DNA of 25,541 nt from an uncultured Bacilli bacterium (GCA_934101605.1 CAKORS010000007.1:1-25541); one strand, 5' to 3'. Shown: positions 15,217 to 24,280, counted from the stretch's first letter. Notes: generated by a model not told the origin, from the letters alone. Program-made: numbers and translations.

Positions 15217-16128
15217 TCACTCCTCAAGGCTTAATTCTTTTATTAATGATGTTGCCGCTATGGCTCCATCTGATGCTGCAGTTATAATTTGATATGCTTC
15301 TTTTTCAACTATATCTCCTGCTGCAAAGATACCTTTTATTTTGGTTTCTTTTTTTTCATCAGTAATAATATAACCTTTTTCATTTAAAATATCAAGGTTT
15401 TTTAGGAATTTTGTTGCTGGTTCATATCCTATAAATATGAAACAAGCTTTTACTTTCAATTCCTTTTCTTCTTTGTTTTCAGTTATAATTAGTTTTTCTA
15501 ACTTTTCATCTTTACCAATAAATTCTTTTATTTCTGTATTATATAGAATGTTTATATTTTCTTTTTGTTTTATTTTTTCTACTAGTATTTTATCTCCTCT
15601 TAGGTTTTCTTTTCTATATAATATAGTAACACTTTTACATATGTCTGATAGATATAAGGATTCTTCTAAAGCTGAGTTTCCTCCCCCAACTATAGCAACA
15701 TCTTCATCTTTATATAGGTGTCCATCACATAGTGAACAAAAGCTTATTCCTTTTCCTTCAAGACTCTCTTCATTTTTTGCTGGTAGTTTTCTAGCTGTTT
15801 TTCCTACTGCTATTATAATTTTTTTAGCCTTTAATTCTTTATCTTTTAGTTTTACTATTTTTATATTATCTTCTTGTATTTCTAATACTTCACCATATAT
15901 GTATGGTATTTTATATTCATTTAATTGTTCATATAACTGATAAGCTAATTCAGGCCCTGTTATTTGTTTTATTCCAGGGTAGTTTTCAATAGATGATGTT
16001 TTATTAATCTGTCCTCCTGGTGTTTCTTTTTCTATTATAGCGACATTTAAATTAGCTCTTTTTAAATAAATTGCCGCTGTGATACCTGCTGGACCTGCTC
16101 CAATTACTAAACTATCATATATTTCCAT
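15217..16128 (-). CDS. trxB: Thioredoxin reductase-like FAD/NAD(P)H flavoprotein
   Basis: The enzyme transfers electrons from NAD(P)H through FAD and a redox disulfide to thioredoxin. Seen in 303 residues: the FAD-binding GAGPAG (10-15), ENYPG (48-52), the redox pair Cys131/Cys134 in FCSLCDGHLY, the second nucleotide-binding motif VGGGNSALEE (147-156), YRKENLRGD (171-179) at the NADPH phosphate-binding site, and GIFAAGDI (267-273). The redox motif is CSLC rather than the common CATC. Length and order are typical of low-molecular-weight TrxB. It follows the sigma-like gene and precedes the mini-protein. A TATAAT at 16148-16153 may be its -10 box, but I see no good -35. Stop codon is TGA. Confidence 0.9.
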   Translation of the reverse strand: MEIYDSLVIGAGPAGITAAIYLKRANLNVAIIEKETPGGQINKTSSIENYPGIKQITGPELAYQLYEQLNEYKIPYIYGEVLEIQEDNIKIVKLKDKELKAKKIIIAVGKTARKLPAKNEESLEGKGISFCSLCDGHLYKDEDVAIVGGGNSALEESLYLSDICKSVTILYRKENLRGDKILVEKIKQKENINILYNTEIKEFIGKDEKLEKLIITENKEEKELKVKACFIFIGYEPATKFLKNLDILNEKGYIITDEKKETKIKGIFAAGDIVEKEAYQIITAASDGAIAATSLIKELSLEE

Positions 16129-16187
16129 AGAATCACCATCCTATTTTATTATATATCTTTTAAAATGTTTTATAAATAGTTACTTTT

Positions 16188-16802
16188 TTATTTGTGTTTT
16201 TTTCTATTAAATTCTTCTTTAGATGTAGATATTCCATCTTCTTCAAGAAGTTTTTTTATTGCCTCTATTGAAGTATTTATTTTTACATTGCAACGACCTC
16301 TTGAAATATTAAACTTTTTAGATAATTCAACACTACTTTTTGATTCACCATTAAAATTATAGTATCCTTCTAACAATAGTCTTCTTGCTAATGATAGTGT
16401 TTTAATTTTTTCTTGTATTAATTTTATGTCGTACATATCCGCAACATATTCTTCCATGGTAGTTTTTGTATTAAATATTTCATCCTTTATATCATTTAGA
16501 TTCAATTCAGTAGGATTATCTCTTAAAAAATAATATACATTTCTGTTGTATTTATTGTTTAAATATGTTGAAAAATACTTATCTCCTTTTTCGTTATAAT
16601 CATTTATAACTTCTAGAATAGTTATATATCCTATTTGAGTTAATTCATCTTTAAGATAGGCTTTATCCTCAATCTTTTCTATGTATTTTAGAATATTTGG
16701 CATATATCTTTCTATTATTTCTAATTTAGCATCTTCATTACCATTTTTTGCTAGATTTATTAAATCTAAAATTTGTTGTTTTTTGTATCTTTTACTTTTC
16801 AT
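16188..16802 (-). CDS. Divergent sigma-70-family-like protein
   Basis: The 204-residue protein has the layout of a small sigma factor. Residues 12-90 resemble region 2: LINLAKNGNEDAKLEIIERY, then LKDELTQIGYITILEVINDY and KGDKYFSTYLNNK, matching the pattern of the core-binding and -10-recognition helices. Residues 125-187 resemble region 4: IQEKIKTLSLARRLLLEGYY, then SSVELSKKFNISRGRCNVKI as a helix-turn-helix. Region 3 is reduced to a short linker. The start has AGAGGT upstream and a weak promoter. It does not match any named sigma factor that I recognise, so it could be an alternative sigma, an ECF-like relative or a degenerate regulator. The function and regulon are unknown. Confidence 0.7.
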   Translation of the reverse strand: MKSKRYKKQQILDLINLAKNGNEDAKLEIIERYMPNILKYIEKIEDKAYLKDELTQIGYITILEVINDYNEKGDKYFSTYLNNKYNRNVYYFLRDNPTELNLNDIKDEIFNTKTTMEEYVADMYDIKLIQEKIKTLSLARRLLLEGYYNFNGESKSSVELSKKFNISRGRCNVKINTSIEAIKKLLEEDGISTSKEEFNRKKHK

Positions 16803-16829
16803 ATTAAATATACCTCTTTTGATGCCTAT

Positions 16830-16857
16830 ATTTTAACACAATTTTTTTAAAATGCAA
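16830..16857 (-). promoter_or_regulatory. Weak promoter of the sigma-like gene
   Basis: TTGCAT (16852-16857) and TAAAAT (16830-16835) have a 16-base spacer on the minus strand. The -35 box matches only TTG and sits at the edge of the rplQ terminator. Confidence 0.35.
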
Positions 16858-16879
16858 ATAAAAAGATGCCTAAGCATCT
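16857..16879 (-). terminator. Terminator of the spc-alpha ribosomal cluster
   Basis: On the minus strand AGATGC and GCATCT form a six-base-pair stem with a four-base loop and a TTTTATTT tail, directly after the rplQ stop codon. Confidence 0.8.
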
Positions 16880-16881
16880 AA

Positions 16882-17226
16882 TTATTTAACAAATTCTAAG
16901 ATAACGATTAATGCATCGTCGCCTTTTCTTTCATCTAATTTTAATATTCTTGTATATCCACCGTTACGATCTTTATAACGTGGTGCTAGTTCTTCAAATA
17001 CTTTTTTAGTAGCTGCTTTATCATTCATTAAGAATGCTAAAACTTTTCTATAAGAAACTAAGCTACCATTTTTACCGTGAGTAATTAGTTTTTCAACATC
17101 ACGTCTTGCAGTCTTTGCTCTAGCTTCAGTTGTTTCTATTCTTTCGTTATTGATAAGGCTGATAACAAGATTAGCACGCATGCTTCTTCTGTGTTTTGAA
17201 TCAACACCTAATTTTTTATATGCCAT
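16882..17226 (-). CDS. rplQ: Large ribosomal subunit protein bL17
   Basis: The 114-residue protein matches bL17: [20 protein letters not shown], then [21 protein letters not shown] and the C-terminal [21 protein letters not shown]. bL17 sits near the peptide exit tunnel. It is the last gene of the alpha segment, 17 bases after rpoA, with AAAGGAG before its start and a terminator right behind it. Confidence 0.98.
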   Translation of the reverse strand: MAYKKLGVDSKHRRSMRANLVISLINNERIETTEARAKTARRDVEKLITHGKNGSLVSYRKVLAFLMNDKAATKKVFEELAPRYKDRNGGYTRILKLDERKGDDALIVILEFVK

Positions 17227-17243
17227 ATTAATTACTCCTTTTC

Positions 17244-18194
17244 TTAATCATCATTTTTTAGGTCAAGTTCTAGTTCTTTAACTTTATCTAAAACTTCTTT
17301 TAATGATTTTTTACCTAAGTTACGAATTTTCATGATGTCAGTATCAGATTTATTAACTAAATCTTGTAAAGTGTGGATCCCTGCTCTTTTTAAACAGTTA
17401 TAAGCACGAACTGAGAAGTCTAAATCTTCTATTGCAGTTTCTAATGCTTTTTGTTTTGGATCCTCTTTCTTTTCAATCATAAGACCTTTTACATTAGCAA
17501 TGTTATCTAATTTAGCAGTTATTTCTAAATGTTCAATTAAGATTCTACTTGCAAGTGCTACTGCTTCTTCTGGTTTCATTGAACTGTTAGTCCAAACTTC
17601 TAATACTAGTTTATCAAAGTTATCATTTTGACCAACACGTGCATCTAAAACTTCGTAAGCAACTTTTTCAATTGGAGAATATAATGAATCGATTGCAATT
17701 ACTCCGATTTTTTTATCTGTTAATAATTTCTTATTATCATTTGCACTTACATATCCACGACCTGTAGATACAGTCATTTCCATATCAAGTTTTCCACCTT
17801 CAGCTAAAGTTGCAATAACTTGATCTTTATTAATTATTTCAACATCTGGATCACATTCTATTTCTCCAGCTGTTACAACTCCTTCTTTTTCTGCATGAAG
17901 TCTTATTATTTTTTCTTCTTCACAATGTTTTTTAATTACAACATCTTTTAAATTAAGAATAATTGCTGCAACGTCTTCAATAACTCCATCCATTGTTTGG
18001 AATTCATGTAATACTCCATCTATTTTTACACTTGTAATAGCTGCTCCAGGAAGAGATGATAACATAACTCTTCTTAAAGCATTACCAATTGTGTATCCGA
18101 ATCCTTTTTCAAGTGGTTCTAGTTCAAATTTTCCATAATTATCTTTTTCTTTATAATCTGTTATTTTATAATTTGGTTTTTCAAATTGAATCAT
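17244..18194 (-). CDS. rpoA: RNA polymerase alpha subunit
   Basis: Alpha forms the dimer on which RNA polymerase assembles and contacts UP elements and activators through its C-terminal domain. The 316-residue protein has the assembly domain ([46 protein letters not shown]) and, after a linker at about 235-250, the C-terminal HhH domain ([37 protein letters not shown]). Length is normal. An AAAGGAGGG site precedes the ATG. It lies between rpsK and rplQ as in most bacteria. Confidence 0.99.
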   Translation of the reverse strand: MIQFEKPNYKITDYKEKDNYGKFELEPLEKGFGYTIGNALRRVMLSSLPGAAITSVKIDGVLHEFQTMDGVIEDVAAIILNLKDVVIKKHCEEEKIIRLHAEKEGVVTAGEIECDPDVEIINKDQVIATLAEGGKLDMEMTVSTGRGYVSANDNKKLLTDKKIGVIAIDSLYSPIEKVAYEVLDARVGQNDNFDKLVLEVWTNSSMKPEEAVALASRILIEHLEITAKLDNIANVKGLMIEKKEDPKQKALETAIEDLDFSVRAYNCLKRAGIHTLQDLVNKSDTDIMKIRNLGKKSLKEVLDKVKELELDLKNDD

Positions 18195-18211
18195 CTAGTT
18201 TCCCTCCTTTA

Positions 18212-18595
18212 TTAGTTTCTAGGTCTTTTAGGTGGACGACAACCATTGTGTGGAATTGGTGTAACATCTGTTATTGTTGTTACTTCAAGTCCTGCTGTTT
18301 GTAATGATCTTATTGCTGTTTCTCTTCCTGGTCCAACACCCTTTACGACTACTTCAACTTTTCTCATTCCTAAATCATAAGCCATTTTTCCAGCTTTTTC
18401 AGCAGCTTGTCCTGCTGCAAATGGTGTAGATTTTTTGCTACCTTTAAATCCGATTGCTCCTGAAGATGCCCAAGCAACTGCATTTCCATCATGATCTGTT
18501 ATTGTAGTTATTGTATTATTAAAAGTTGCATGAATATGTGCTGTTCCTTCAGGTATATTCTTTTTAACTTTTCTTTTTCTTTGTTTATAAGCCAT
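18212..18595 (-). CDS. rpsK: Small ribosomal subunit protein uS11
   Basis: The 127-residue protein matches uS11: [47 protein letters not shown], and the C-terminal [16 protein letters not shown]. uS11 helps form the 30S platform and the mRNA exit region. AAGGAGG precedes the start, 18 bases after rpsM. Confidence 0.99.
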   Translation of the reverse strand: MAYKQRKRKVKKNIPEGTAHIHATFNNTITTITDHDGNAVAWASSGAIGFKGSKKSTPFAAGQAAEKAGKMAYDLGMRKVEVVVKGVGPGRETAIRSLQTAGLEVTTITDVTPIPHNGCRPPKRPRN

Positions 18596-18613
18596 AGTTT
18601 AACCTCCTTAAAC

Positions 18614-18982
18614 CTATTGTTTCTTTTTATTAGCAACTACTTTACCCTTACCCTTACGAGTACGAGCGTTTCTATTTGTTCTTTGTCCTCTTACAGGAAG
18701 ACCTTTTCTGTGACGAATTCCTTGATATGAACCTATTTCCATTTTTGTTTTAATGTTCATACTAACTTCACGTCTTAAGTCTCCTTCTGTAGTATGTTTA
18801 CTAACTTCATCACGAATTAAACCTAATTCTTCATTTGATAAATCTTTAGTTCTTTTTTCAGGATCAATTTTAGCTGCTTCTAGAATTTTTAATGCTTTTA
18901 CTTGTCCTATACCATAAATATAAGTTAGAGAAATTTTAATTTTTTTCTCATTTGGTATTTCAATACCTTTAATACGTGCCAT
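18614..18982 (-). CDS. rpsM: Small ribosomal subunit protein uS13
   Basis: The 122-residue protein matches uS13: [26 protein letters not shown], then the helical part and the basic tail around [20 protein letters not shown], which reaches toward the P-site tRNA. uS13 forms head-to-50S bridges. It has AAGGAGG upstream, lies 15 bases after rpmJ and ends with TAG. Confidence 0.99.
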   Translation of the reverse strand: MARIKGIEIPNEKKIKISLTYIYGIGQVKALKILEAAKIDPEKRTKDLSNEELGLIRDEVSKHTTEGDLRREVSMNIKTKMEIGSYQGIRHRKGLPVRGQRTNRNARTRKGKGKVVANKKKQ

Positions 18983-18997
18983 AAATTTACCTCCTTA

Positions 18998-19111
18998 TTA
19001 ACCTTGAGTTTGTTTGTGTTTTGGATTTTCACAAATTACCATAACTTTTCCATGACGTTTAATAACTTTACATTTTGCACAAATTTTCTTTACTGATGGT
19101 TTTACTTTCAT
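18998..19111 (-). CDS. rpmJ: Large ribosomal subunit protein bL36 (zinc-binding form)
   Basis: Translating the minus strand between rpsM and infA gives 37 residues beginning [20 protein letters not shown] and ending KHKQTQG. The zinc ligands Cys11, Cys14, Cys27 and His32 are all present, so this is the C+ form of bL36. The ribosome site GGAGGG overlaps the infA TAG stop, with a rather long spacing of about ten bases to the ATG. Confidence 0.98.
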   Translation of the reverse strand: MKVKPSVKKICAKCKVIKRHGKVMVICENPKHKQTQG

Positions 19112-19125
19112 AATATTTTTCCCTC

Positions 19126-19338
19126 CTACTTCCTATAGGTTATACGCCCACGTGTTAAATCATATGGAGAAAGTTCGATCATAACCTTATCACCCAGTGA
19201 AATACGAATATTATTTAGTCGCATTTTACCAGAAACGTGAGCTTCTATGATATGACCATTAGATAGTTCTACCTTGAATGATCCTCCAGGTATTACTTCT
19301 AAAACTTTTCCTTCAACTTCAATACCGTCTTTTGCCAT
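19126..19338 (-). CDS. infA: Translation initiation factor IF-1
   Basis: IF-1 occupies the A site during 30S initiation. The 70-residue protein is a single S1-like OB fold: [39 protein letters not shown], and the C-terminal [16 protein letters not shown]. Its ATG overlaps the map stop codon (TAATG), and its ribosome site lies inside the last codons of map, so the pair is translationally coupled. Confidence 0.98.
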   Translation of the reverse strand: MAKDGIEVEGKVLEVIPGGSFKVELSNGHIIEAHVSGKMRLNNIRISLGDKVMIELSPYDLTRGRITYRK

Positions 19339-20090
19339 TATTTACACACTCCTGTTAAAATTTCATATCCATCATGAGTAACAACTACTGTATGTTCATA
19401 ATGTGCTGATGGACTGTAGTCTTCTGTTTCTATTGTCCAATCATCGTCTAACATAACAATATTTGGACTGCCTAAGGTTAGCATTGGTTCTATTGCTAAA
19501 ACCATACCTTCTTTTATTAATGGACCTGTGTTTTTTTGTCCATAATTTGGAACGTCTGGATCTTCATGAACTGAAGTTCCTACTCCGTGTCCTACTAATT
19601 CTTTTACAACTCCTAAATGATGTTGTTTTGCAAATTGTTCTATTGCAAACCCTATGTCTCCGATTCTATTTCCTGGTTTTACTTGTTCTAATCCTACATA
19701 TAATGATTCTTCTGTCCATCTCATTAAATTTGCTTTTTCTTCGGTTATTTCACCTACTTTATAAGTCCATGCAGAATCTCCATGATATCCTTTATAACAA
19801 GCTCCTATATCAATTGATATTATATCACCATTCTTCAATTTAGTATTACTTGGGATTCCATGAACAACTTGTTCATTAATGCTTGTACATACACTAGCAG
19901 GGAATCCCATATATCCTTTGAAAGATGGTGTAGCATCTTTACTTCTTATGAAGTCTTCAGCTAATCTATCAATTTCTTTAGTTGTTATTCCAGGTTTTAC
20001 TTTATCTTTCAAATACATATGTGTTTGATAAACAATATTACCTGCAACTTTTAAAAGTTCTATCTCATCTTTACTTTTAATACTAATCAC
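19338..20090 (-). CDS. map: Methionine aminopeptidase type I
   Basis: MetAP removes the initiator Met from new proteins. The 250-residue protein has the pita-bread fold residues: His78 (VVHGIP), metal ligands Asp94 (SIDIGA), Asp105 (HGDSAWTY), His168 (VGHGVG), Glu201 (IEPML) and Glu232 (HYEHTVVV). No N-terminal SH3-binding or zinc extension. The start is GTG at 20090, with AAGGTGA seven bases upstream; no suitable ATG is nearby. It follows adk by ten bases and is coupled to infA. Confidence 0.97.
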   Translation of the reverse strand: MISIKSKDEIELLKVAGNIVYQTHMYLKDKVKPGITTKEIDRLAEDFIRSKDATPSFKGYMGFPASVCTSINEQVVHGIPSNTKLKNGDIISIDIGACYKGYHGDSAWTYKVGEITEEKANLMRWTEESLYVGLEQVKPGNRIGDIGFAIEQFAKQHHLGVVKELVGHGVGTSVHEDPDVPNYGQKNTGPLIKEGMVLAIEPMLTLGSPNIVMLDDDWTIETEDYSPSAHYEHTVVVTHDGYEILTGVCK

Positions 20091-20100
20091 TTAAGTCACC

Positions 20101-20733
20101 TTATTTTATTAATTCTAAAACTTCTTTATATGTATCTTGAGCTTTTTCACTGTTAATACTTACAAGTATACCTTTATTTTTATAAAAGTCTACTAGAGGT
20201 GCAGTTTTTTCTTCATATTCTTCAAATCTTTTTTCAAATACTTCTTTAGTATCATCTTTTCTTTGAATAAGCTCTACATCACAATCATCACAATATCCTT
20301 CTTTTTTAGGATATAATTCTTCATTCATTAAATTATATGGCTTTTTACATTTAGGACAAATAACTCTTGAAGTTACTCTTTTTATTAATGTTTCTTTTGA
20401 AACATCAAGATAAATAACTAATCCTAAATCTCTATTCATAGAATCTAATAATTCATCATACATTTTAGCTTGTTCTACAGTTCTTGGAAAACCGTCTAAT
20501 ATGTATGGAACATCTCCTAATTTTAGAAGTTTGTTTTTCAAAGCTTTAAATACTGTTGCATCATCTATTAATGCTCCAGTTTTCATTTTTTCTTCTAGTT
20601 CTTTATCTTCTGTTGCTTGTTCTCTTAGCATATCACCTGTAGACAATTGAACATATCCTAAGTTTGTTTCTAAACTCTTAGCAAGCGTTCCTTTACCTGC
20701 TGCAGGTGGTGCTATTAAAATAATATTTTTCAT
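20101..20733 (-). CDS. adk: Adenylate kinase (zinc-lid type) with unusual P-loop
   Basis: Adk interconverts ATP + AMP and 2 ADP. The 210-residue protein has the AMP site (LSTGDMLRE 30-38), LDGFPRT (79-85) and a long lid with a four-cysteine zinc site (Cys126, 129, 148, 151: CPKC and CDDC), the form common in Gram-positives. The P-loop reads IAPPAAGKGT (7-16), where the family usually has G-x-P-G-x-G-K-G-T: two glycines are Ala. The GKGT core with Lys14 is intact, so activity is likely kept. Its ATG overlaps the secY stop (TAATG). Confidence 0.97.
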   Translation of the reverse strand: MKNIILIAPPAAGKGTLAKSLETNLGYVQLSTGDMLREQATEDKELEEKMKTGALIDDATVFKALKNKLLKLGDVPYILDGFPRTVEQAKMYDELLDSMNRDLGLVIYLDVSKETLIKRVTSRVICPKCKKPYNLMNEELYPKKEGYCDDCDVELIQRKDDTKEVFEKRFEEYEEKTAPLVDFYKNKGILVSINSEKAQDTYKEVLELIK

Positions 20734-22010
20734 TATCTTCTTACCCTTCTATAATTTTTATTTACTGTGTAATTTCTACTTAATAAACTACTTTCTAATT
20801 GTTTATATGTTTCTATGGCAACTCCTACTACGATAAGTAAACTTGTTCCACCTAGGGATACAGTTCTTGGTAGTGAAGTTAGTGAATTTACAATTATTGG
20901 AAGGGCTGCAATTATTGTTAAGAATAATGCTCCTGCTATTGTAAGTCTTGATATTATTTTTGAGAAATGTTTAGCAGTATTATCTCCTGGTTTAACACCT
21001 GGAACATATCCTCCATTATTTTGTAAATTCTTTGCCATATCATCTGGTTTTAATTGCACGAATGTATAAAAATATGCAAAGAAGAATATTAATAATACAA
21101 ATATAATAAATCCAACAGGTTTTGTATAATCTAGGTAATTATTAACAAAATTTGTAAATCCTGTTTTATTTATAAATTGTGCTATTGTTTGTGGAACTGA
21201 AAGTAATGTTGATGCAAATATTACAGGAATAACTCCTGCAGAGTTAATCTTTATAGGCATATAAGTTTGTTTTCCTAAACTTGCTGTAGATTTATTTGCA
21301 TATTGAATATTAATTCTTCTTTCTGCTCCTTCAATAAATATAACCCCTATAACTACTAATAAATACATTATTATGAATAGTATAAATGACGCTATACCTA
21401 TTAATACTGCTTTTGTTGTTCCTGAAACTACTAATGTATCAAAAGCAGTTTTCATCATGCTTGGTAAAGAAATTATAATACCAGCCATGATAATTAAAGA
21501 CATCCCATTTCCTATTCCTTTTTGAGTTATTTGATCTCCTAACCACATTAGAAATGCTGTTCCTGCAGTAAGAACTAAAGCTGTTCTTAAATGCATTAAA
21601 ATAGCAACATCACTACCTAGAAAATAATAACTCATTGCATAGCCTTGAATAAATCCAAATGCTATACCAACATATCTAGTTATTTGATTTAACTTTTGTT
21701 GTCCTGTATGACCTTGTTTAGCTAAATCAGAAAAATAAGGAATTATATCCATTTGTAATAATTGAATAATTATTGAAGCTGTAATGTATGGTGATACTCC
21801 AAGAGCAAATATTGAAAAGTTCTTTAAAGCTCCTCCACTCATTACATCTAAAAGTTCAAGAAAACCTAAACCTTTAGTAGCTCCACTTGTTCCAGGAACT
21901 TCAATTCCTGTTCCTATTACGAATATTGTAAGTACTGCTAAGGTAAAATATATTCTATGTCTTAAATCCTTATTTTTCTTTTGGAATAGTCCTTTAAGGC
22001 TTTTGAACAT
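20733..22010 (-). CDS. secY: Protein translocase channel subunit SecY
   Basis: SecY is the central pore of the Sec translocon in the cytoplasmic membrane. The 425-residue protein begins with FKSLKGLFQKKNKDLRHRIYFTL and shows ten hydrophobic spans, the plug region after the first span, SIFALGVSPYITASIIIQLL, YANKSTASLGKQTYMPIKIN and the cytosolic loop QNNGGYVPGVKPGDNTAKHF, ending SRNYTVNKNYRRVRR. The ribosome site GAGGTGAT lies inside the last codons of rplO. Coupled to adk. Confidence 0.99.
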   Translation of the reverse strand: MFKSLKGLFQKKNKDLRHRIYFTLAVLTIFVIGTGIEVPGTSGATKGLGFLELLDVMSGGALKNFSIFALGVSPYITASIIIQLLQMDIIPYFSDLAKQGHTGQQKLNQITRYVGIAFGFIQGYAMSYYFLGSDVAILMHLRTALVLTAGTAFLMWLGDQITQKGIGNGMSLIIMAGIIISLPSMMKTAFDTLVVSGTTKAVLIGIASFILFIIMYLLVVIGVIFIEGAERRINIQYANKSTASLGKQTYMPIKINSAGVIPVIFASTLLSVPQTIAQFINKTGFTNFVNNYLDYTKPVGFIIFVLLIFFFAYFYTFVQLKPDDMAKNLQNNGGYVPGVKPGDNTAKHFSKIISRLTIAGALFLTIIAALPIIVNSLTSLPRTVSLGGTSLLIVVGVAIETYKQLESSLLSRNYTVNKNYRRVRR

Positions 22011-22011
22011 A

Positions 22012-22455
22012 TTAGATCACCTCAGCTTTACTTCCTGATTCTTCAATTTTCTTTAAAGCGCTAGATGAAAATCTATGAGCTTTAATTGTTAATTTTTTAG
22101 TTAAAGTCCCATTCCCTAATACTTTGATACCATCAAGTTGTTTCTTAACTATACCTTTTTCTTTTAATAATTCAGGAGTAACTACATCTCCGTCATTAAA
22201 TATATTTAATTCACTAACATTGATTTGTTGATATCTTGTTTTGAATTGTGCATTAGAGAATCCTCTTTTGTGTAGTCTTCTATATAATGGTGATTGTCCA
22301 CCTTCAAATACTGGATTGATTGAAGCACCGCTTCTTGATTTTTGACCTTTTTGTCCTTTACCACTTGTTTTACCAAGTCCTGAACCTGTTCCACGTCCTA
22401 CTCTTTTACGAGAGAAAGTAGCTCCAGGATTTTTTTGTAAACTGTGTAATTCCAT
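22012..22455 (-). CDS. rplO: Large ribosomal subunit protein uL15
   Basis: The 147-residue protein matches uL15: MELHSLQKNPGATFSRKRVGRGTGSG, GKTSGKGQKGQKSRSG, and the globular C-terminal half with IKAHRFSSSALKKIEESG. The Gly/Lys-rich N-terminal arm penetrates 23S rRNA. Its ATG overlaps the rpsE stop codon (TAATG), leaving no room for rpmD, which commonly sits here. Confidence 0.98.
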   Translation of the reverse strand: MELHSLQKNPGATFSRKRVGRGTGSGLGKTSGKGQKGQKSRSGASINPVFEGGQSPLYRRLHKRGFSNAQFKTRYQQINVSELNIFNDGDVVTPELLKEKGIVKKQLDGIKVLGNGTLTKKLTIKAHRFSSSALKKIEESGSKAEVI

Positions 22456-22979
22456 TATCCTAAAATCTCCTCTTTAGTTTTTCCACGCATTTCAGCAACT
22501 TGTTCAATTGTTTTCATAGATTGTAATGCTTTTAATGTTGCTCTTGCCATGTTAATTTTTGTTCTAGCTCCTAAAGATTTTGAAACGATATCTTTATAAC
22601 CAGCTATTTCAAGAACAGATCTTACTGCTCCTCCAGCGATTAATCCAGTACCAGCTTTTGCTGGTTTAATAACTACACGAGTAGCTCCTTTTACACCAAT
22701 TACTTCATGTGGAATTGTTCTTCCATCAATCATTGGTAATTTAACTACATTTTTGTTTGCTTCTTGTCTTGCTTTTTTTACAGCCTCTGATACTTCATTA
22801 GCTTTACCAGTACCAAGACCTACAAGCCCTTTTTTATTTCCAACTAAAACAACTGCTTGGAATCTTCTTTGGCGTCCACCTTTTGTAACTTTTACAACGG
22901 CTTTTGTATCTAAAACGATTTCGTCAAGGTTGTTTTGAGGTCTTGAAAATTTCTTTCTTTCTGTTTTCTTCTTTTCCAT
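22455..22979 (-). CDS. rpsE: Small ribosomal subunit protein uS5
   Basis: The 174-residue protein matches uS5: KVTKGGRQRRFQAVVLVGNKKG (the loop region where spectinomycin resistance maps in other bacteria), VGLGTGKANEVSEAVKKA, RTIPHEVIGVKGATRVV, and GTGLIAGGAVRSVLEIAGYKDI. uS5 acts in mRNA unwinding and accuracy. An AGGAGG site precedes the ATG, 11 bases after rplR. Confidence 0.98.
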   Translation of the reverse strand: MEKKKTERKKFSRPQNNLDEIVLDTKAVVKVTKGGRQRRFQAVVLVGNKKGLVGLGTGKANEVSEAVKKARQEANKNVVKLPMIDGRTIPHEVIGVKGATRVVIKPAKAGTGLIAGGAVRSVLEIAGYKDIVSKSLGARTKINMARATLKALQSMKTIEQVAEMRGKTKEEILG

Positions 22980-22990
22980 GTTACCTCCTA

Positions 22991-23338
22991 TTAGAACTCT
23001 AATCCTTTTTCACGAGCAGCATCAGCTAATGCTTTAACACGTCCATGATAAAGGTAACCACCACGGTCGAATACTACTTTTTTAATTTTTGCTTTTTTAG
23101 CTTCTGTTGCGATTAGTTCTCCAACCTTAGTAGCGATTTCTGTATTATTACCTTTCATATTGATTGAAGATGCAGATGCTAATGTAACTCCATTTTCATC
23201 ATCAATTATTTGGGCACTAATATTTTTATTTGAACGGTAAACACACAATCTAGGCATATCTTTAGTACCTATGATTTGTTTTCTAATTCTTTTGTGTCTT
23301 ACAACACGCATTTCATTACGAGATTCTTTCTTTATCAT
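22991..23338 (-). CDS. rplR: Large ribosomal subunit protein uL18
   Basis: The 115-residue protein matches uL18: [34 protein letters not shown], and the C-terminal [28 protein letters not shown]. uL18 helps dock 5S rRNA on the 50S subunit together with uL5. AGGAGGG precedes the start. It lies between rplF and rpsE as expected. Confidence 0.98.
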   Translation of the reverse strand: MIKKESRNEMRVVRHKRIRKQIIGTKDMPRLCVYRSNKNISAQIIDDENGVTLASASSINMKGNNTEIATKVGELIATEAKKAKIKKVVFDRGGYLYHGRVKALADAAREKGLEF

Positions 23339-23351
23339 ATTACCCTCCTAC

Positions 23352-23888
23352 CTATTTTGCTTTTTTACCTTCCTTACGTCTTATATGTTCACCAGCGTAA
23401 CGAATTCCTTTTCCTTTATAAGGTTCAGGTTTTCTAACTTTACGAACATTAGCCGCAAATTCACCTACTAAAACTTTATCAATTCCTGAAACAGTAATTT
23501 CTGTATTGCTTTTTGCTTCTACTTTTATTCCTGCTGGAATTTTTACTTCTTTTGGATTTGAATATCCTGCATTGATTACTAATGTATCACCTTTAAGGTT
23601 AAATCTGTAACCAACACCAATTATTTCTAATCCTTTTTCGAATCCTTTTGATACACCTTCCATCATATTATTGATGTTAGCATTTATTGTACCATGAATT
23701 TGTTTTGTAGGAATTAAATCATTTTCTCTAGTAACTACTAGAGTGTTTTCTTTTTGCTCTACTTTAATTTCTTTAGGTAAAGCTGCTGTTAATTCTCCTT
23801 TTGGACCTTTAACAACTATATTATCATTATCAATACTAACTGTTACTCCAGTTGGAATTTGCAATATTCTATTTCCTATACGACTCAT
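23352..23888 (-). CDS. rplF: Large ribosomal subunit protein uL6
   Basis: The 178-residue protein matches uL6: MSRIGNRILQIPTGVTVSID, VVKGPKGELTAALPKEI, then FEKGLEIIGVGYRFNLKGD and the C-terminal KVRKPEPYKGKGIRYAGEHIRRKEGKKAK. Two repeated domains are visible by pattern. GGTAGGTGAT precedes the ATG, eight bases after rpsH. Confidence 0.98.
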   Translation of the reverse strand: MSRIGNRILQIPTGVTVSIDNDNIVVKGPKGELTAALPKEIKVEQKENTLVVTRENDLIPTKQIHGTINANINNMMEGVSKGFEKGLEIIGVGYRFNLKGDTLVINAGYSNPKEVKIPAGIKVEAKSNTEITVSGIDKVLVGEFAANVRKVRKPEPYKGKGIRYAGEHIRRKEGKKAK

Positions 23889-23896
23889 ATTATCAC

Positions 23897-24280
23897 CTAC
23901 CAGATATAAGCCATTACTTCTCCACCTAAATTATTTTTTCTAGCTTCTTTATCAGTCATAAGACCTTTTGAAGTAGAGATAATTGCTATACCAAATCCGT
24001 TTAATACACTAGGTATTTCATCATTTTTGGCATAAACTCTTAATCCAGGTTTTGAAATACGTTTAAGTCCAGTAATTACCCTTTCTTTTTTATCTGTATA
24101 TTTAAGTGTTAGAGTTAATGTTTGTTCATTAACTTTTACATTTGATATGAATCCTTCATTTTTTAATATATTTGCAATTTCCAATTTTAGTTTTGAGACA
24201 GGCATTGATACTTCATTACTTTTATTTTGATTTGCATTACGTATTCTTGTAAGCATATCTGCAATTGGATCTGTTACCAT
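23897..24280 (-). CDS. rpsH: Small ribosomal subunit protein uS8
   Basis: The 127-residue protein matches uS8: [55 protein letters not shown] and the C-terminal [31 protein letters not shown]. uS8 is a primary 16S binder and, in E. coli, represses the spc operon. AGGAGG precedes the start. Confidence 0.99.
   Translation of the reverse strand: MVTDPIADMLTRIRNANQNKSNEVSMPVSKLKLEIANILKNEGFISNVKVNEQTLTLTLKYTDKKERVITGLKRISKPGLRVYAKNDEIPSVLNGFGIAIISTSKGLMTDKEARKNNLGGEVMAYIW

Noticed and set aside
15217..15219. Use of TGA as tryptophan, as in Mycoplasma-like relatives
   Set aside because: trxB ends at this TGA in normal position for the family, and all proteins are complete with TGG as Trp and TGA as stop.
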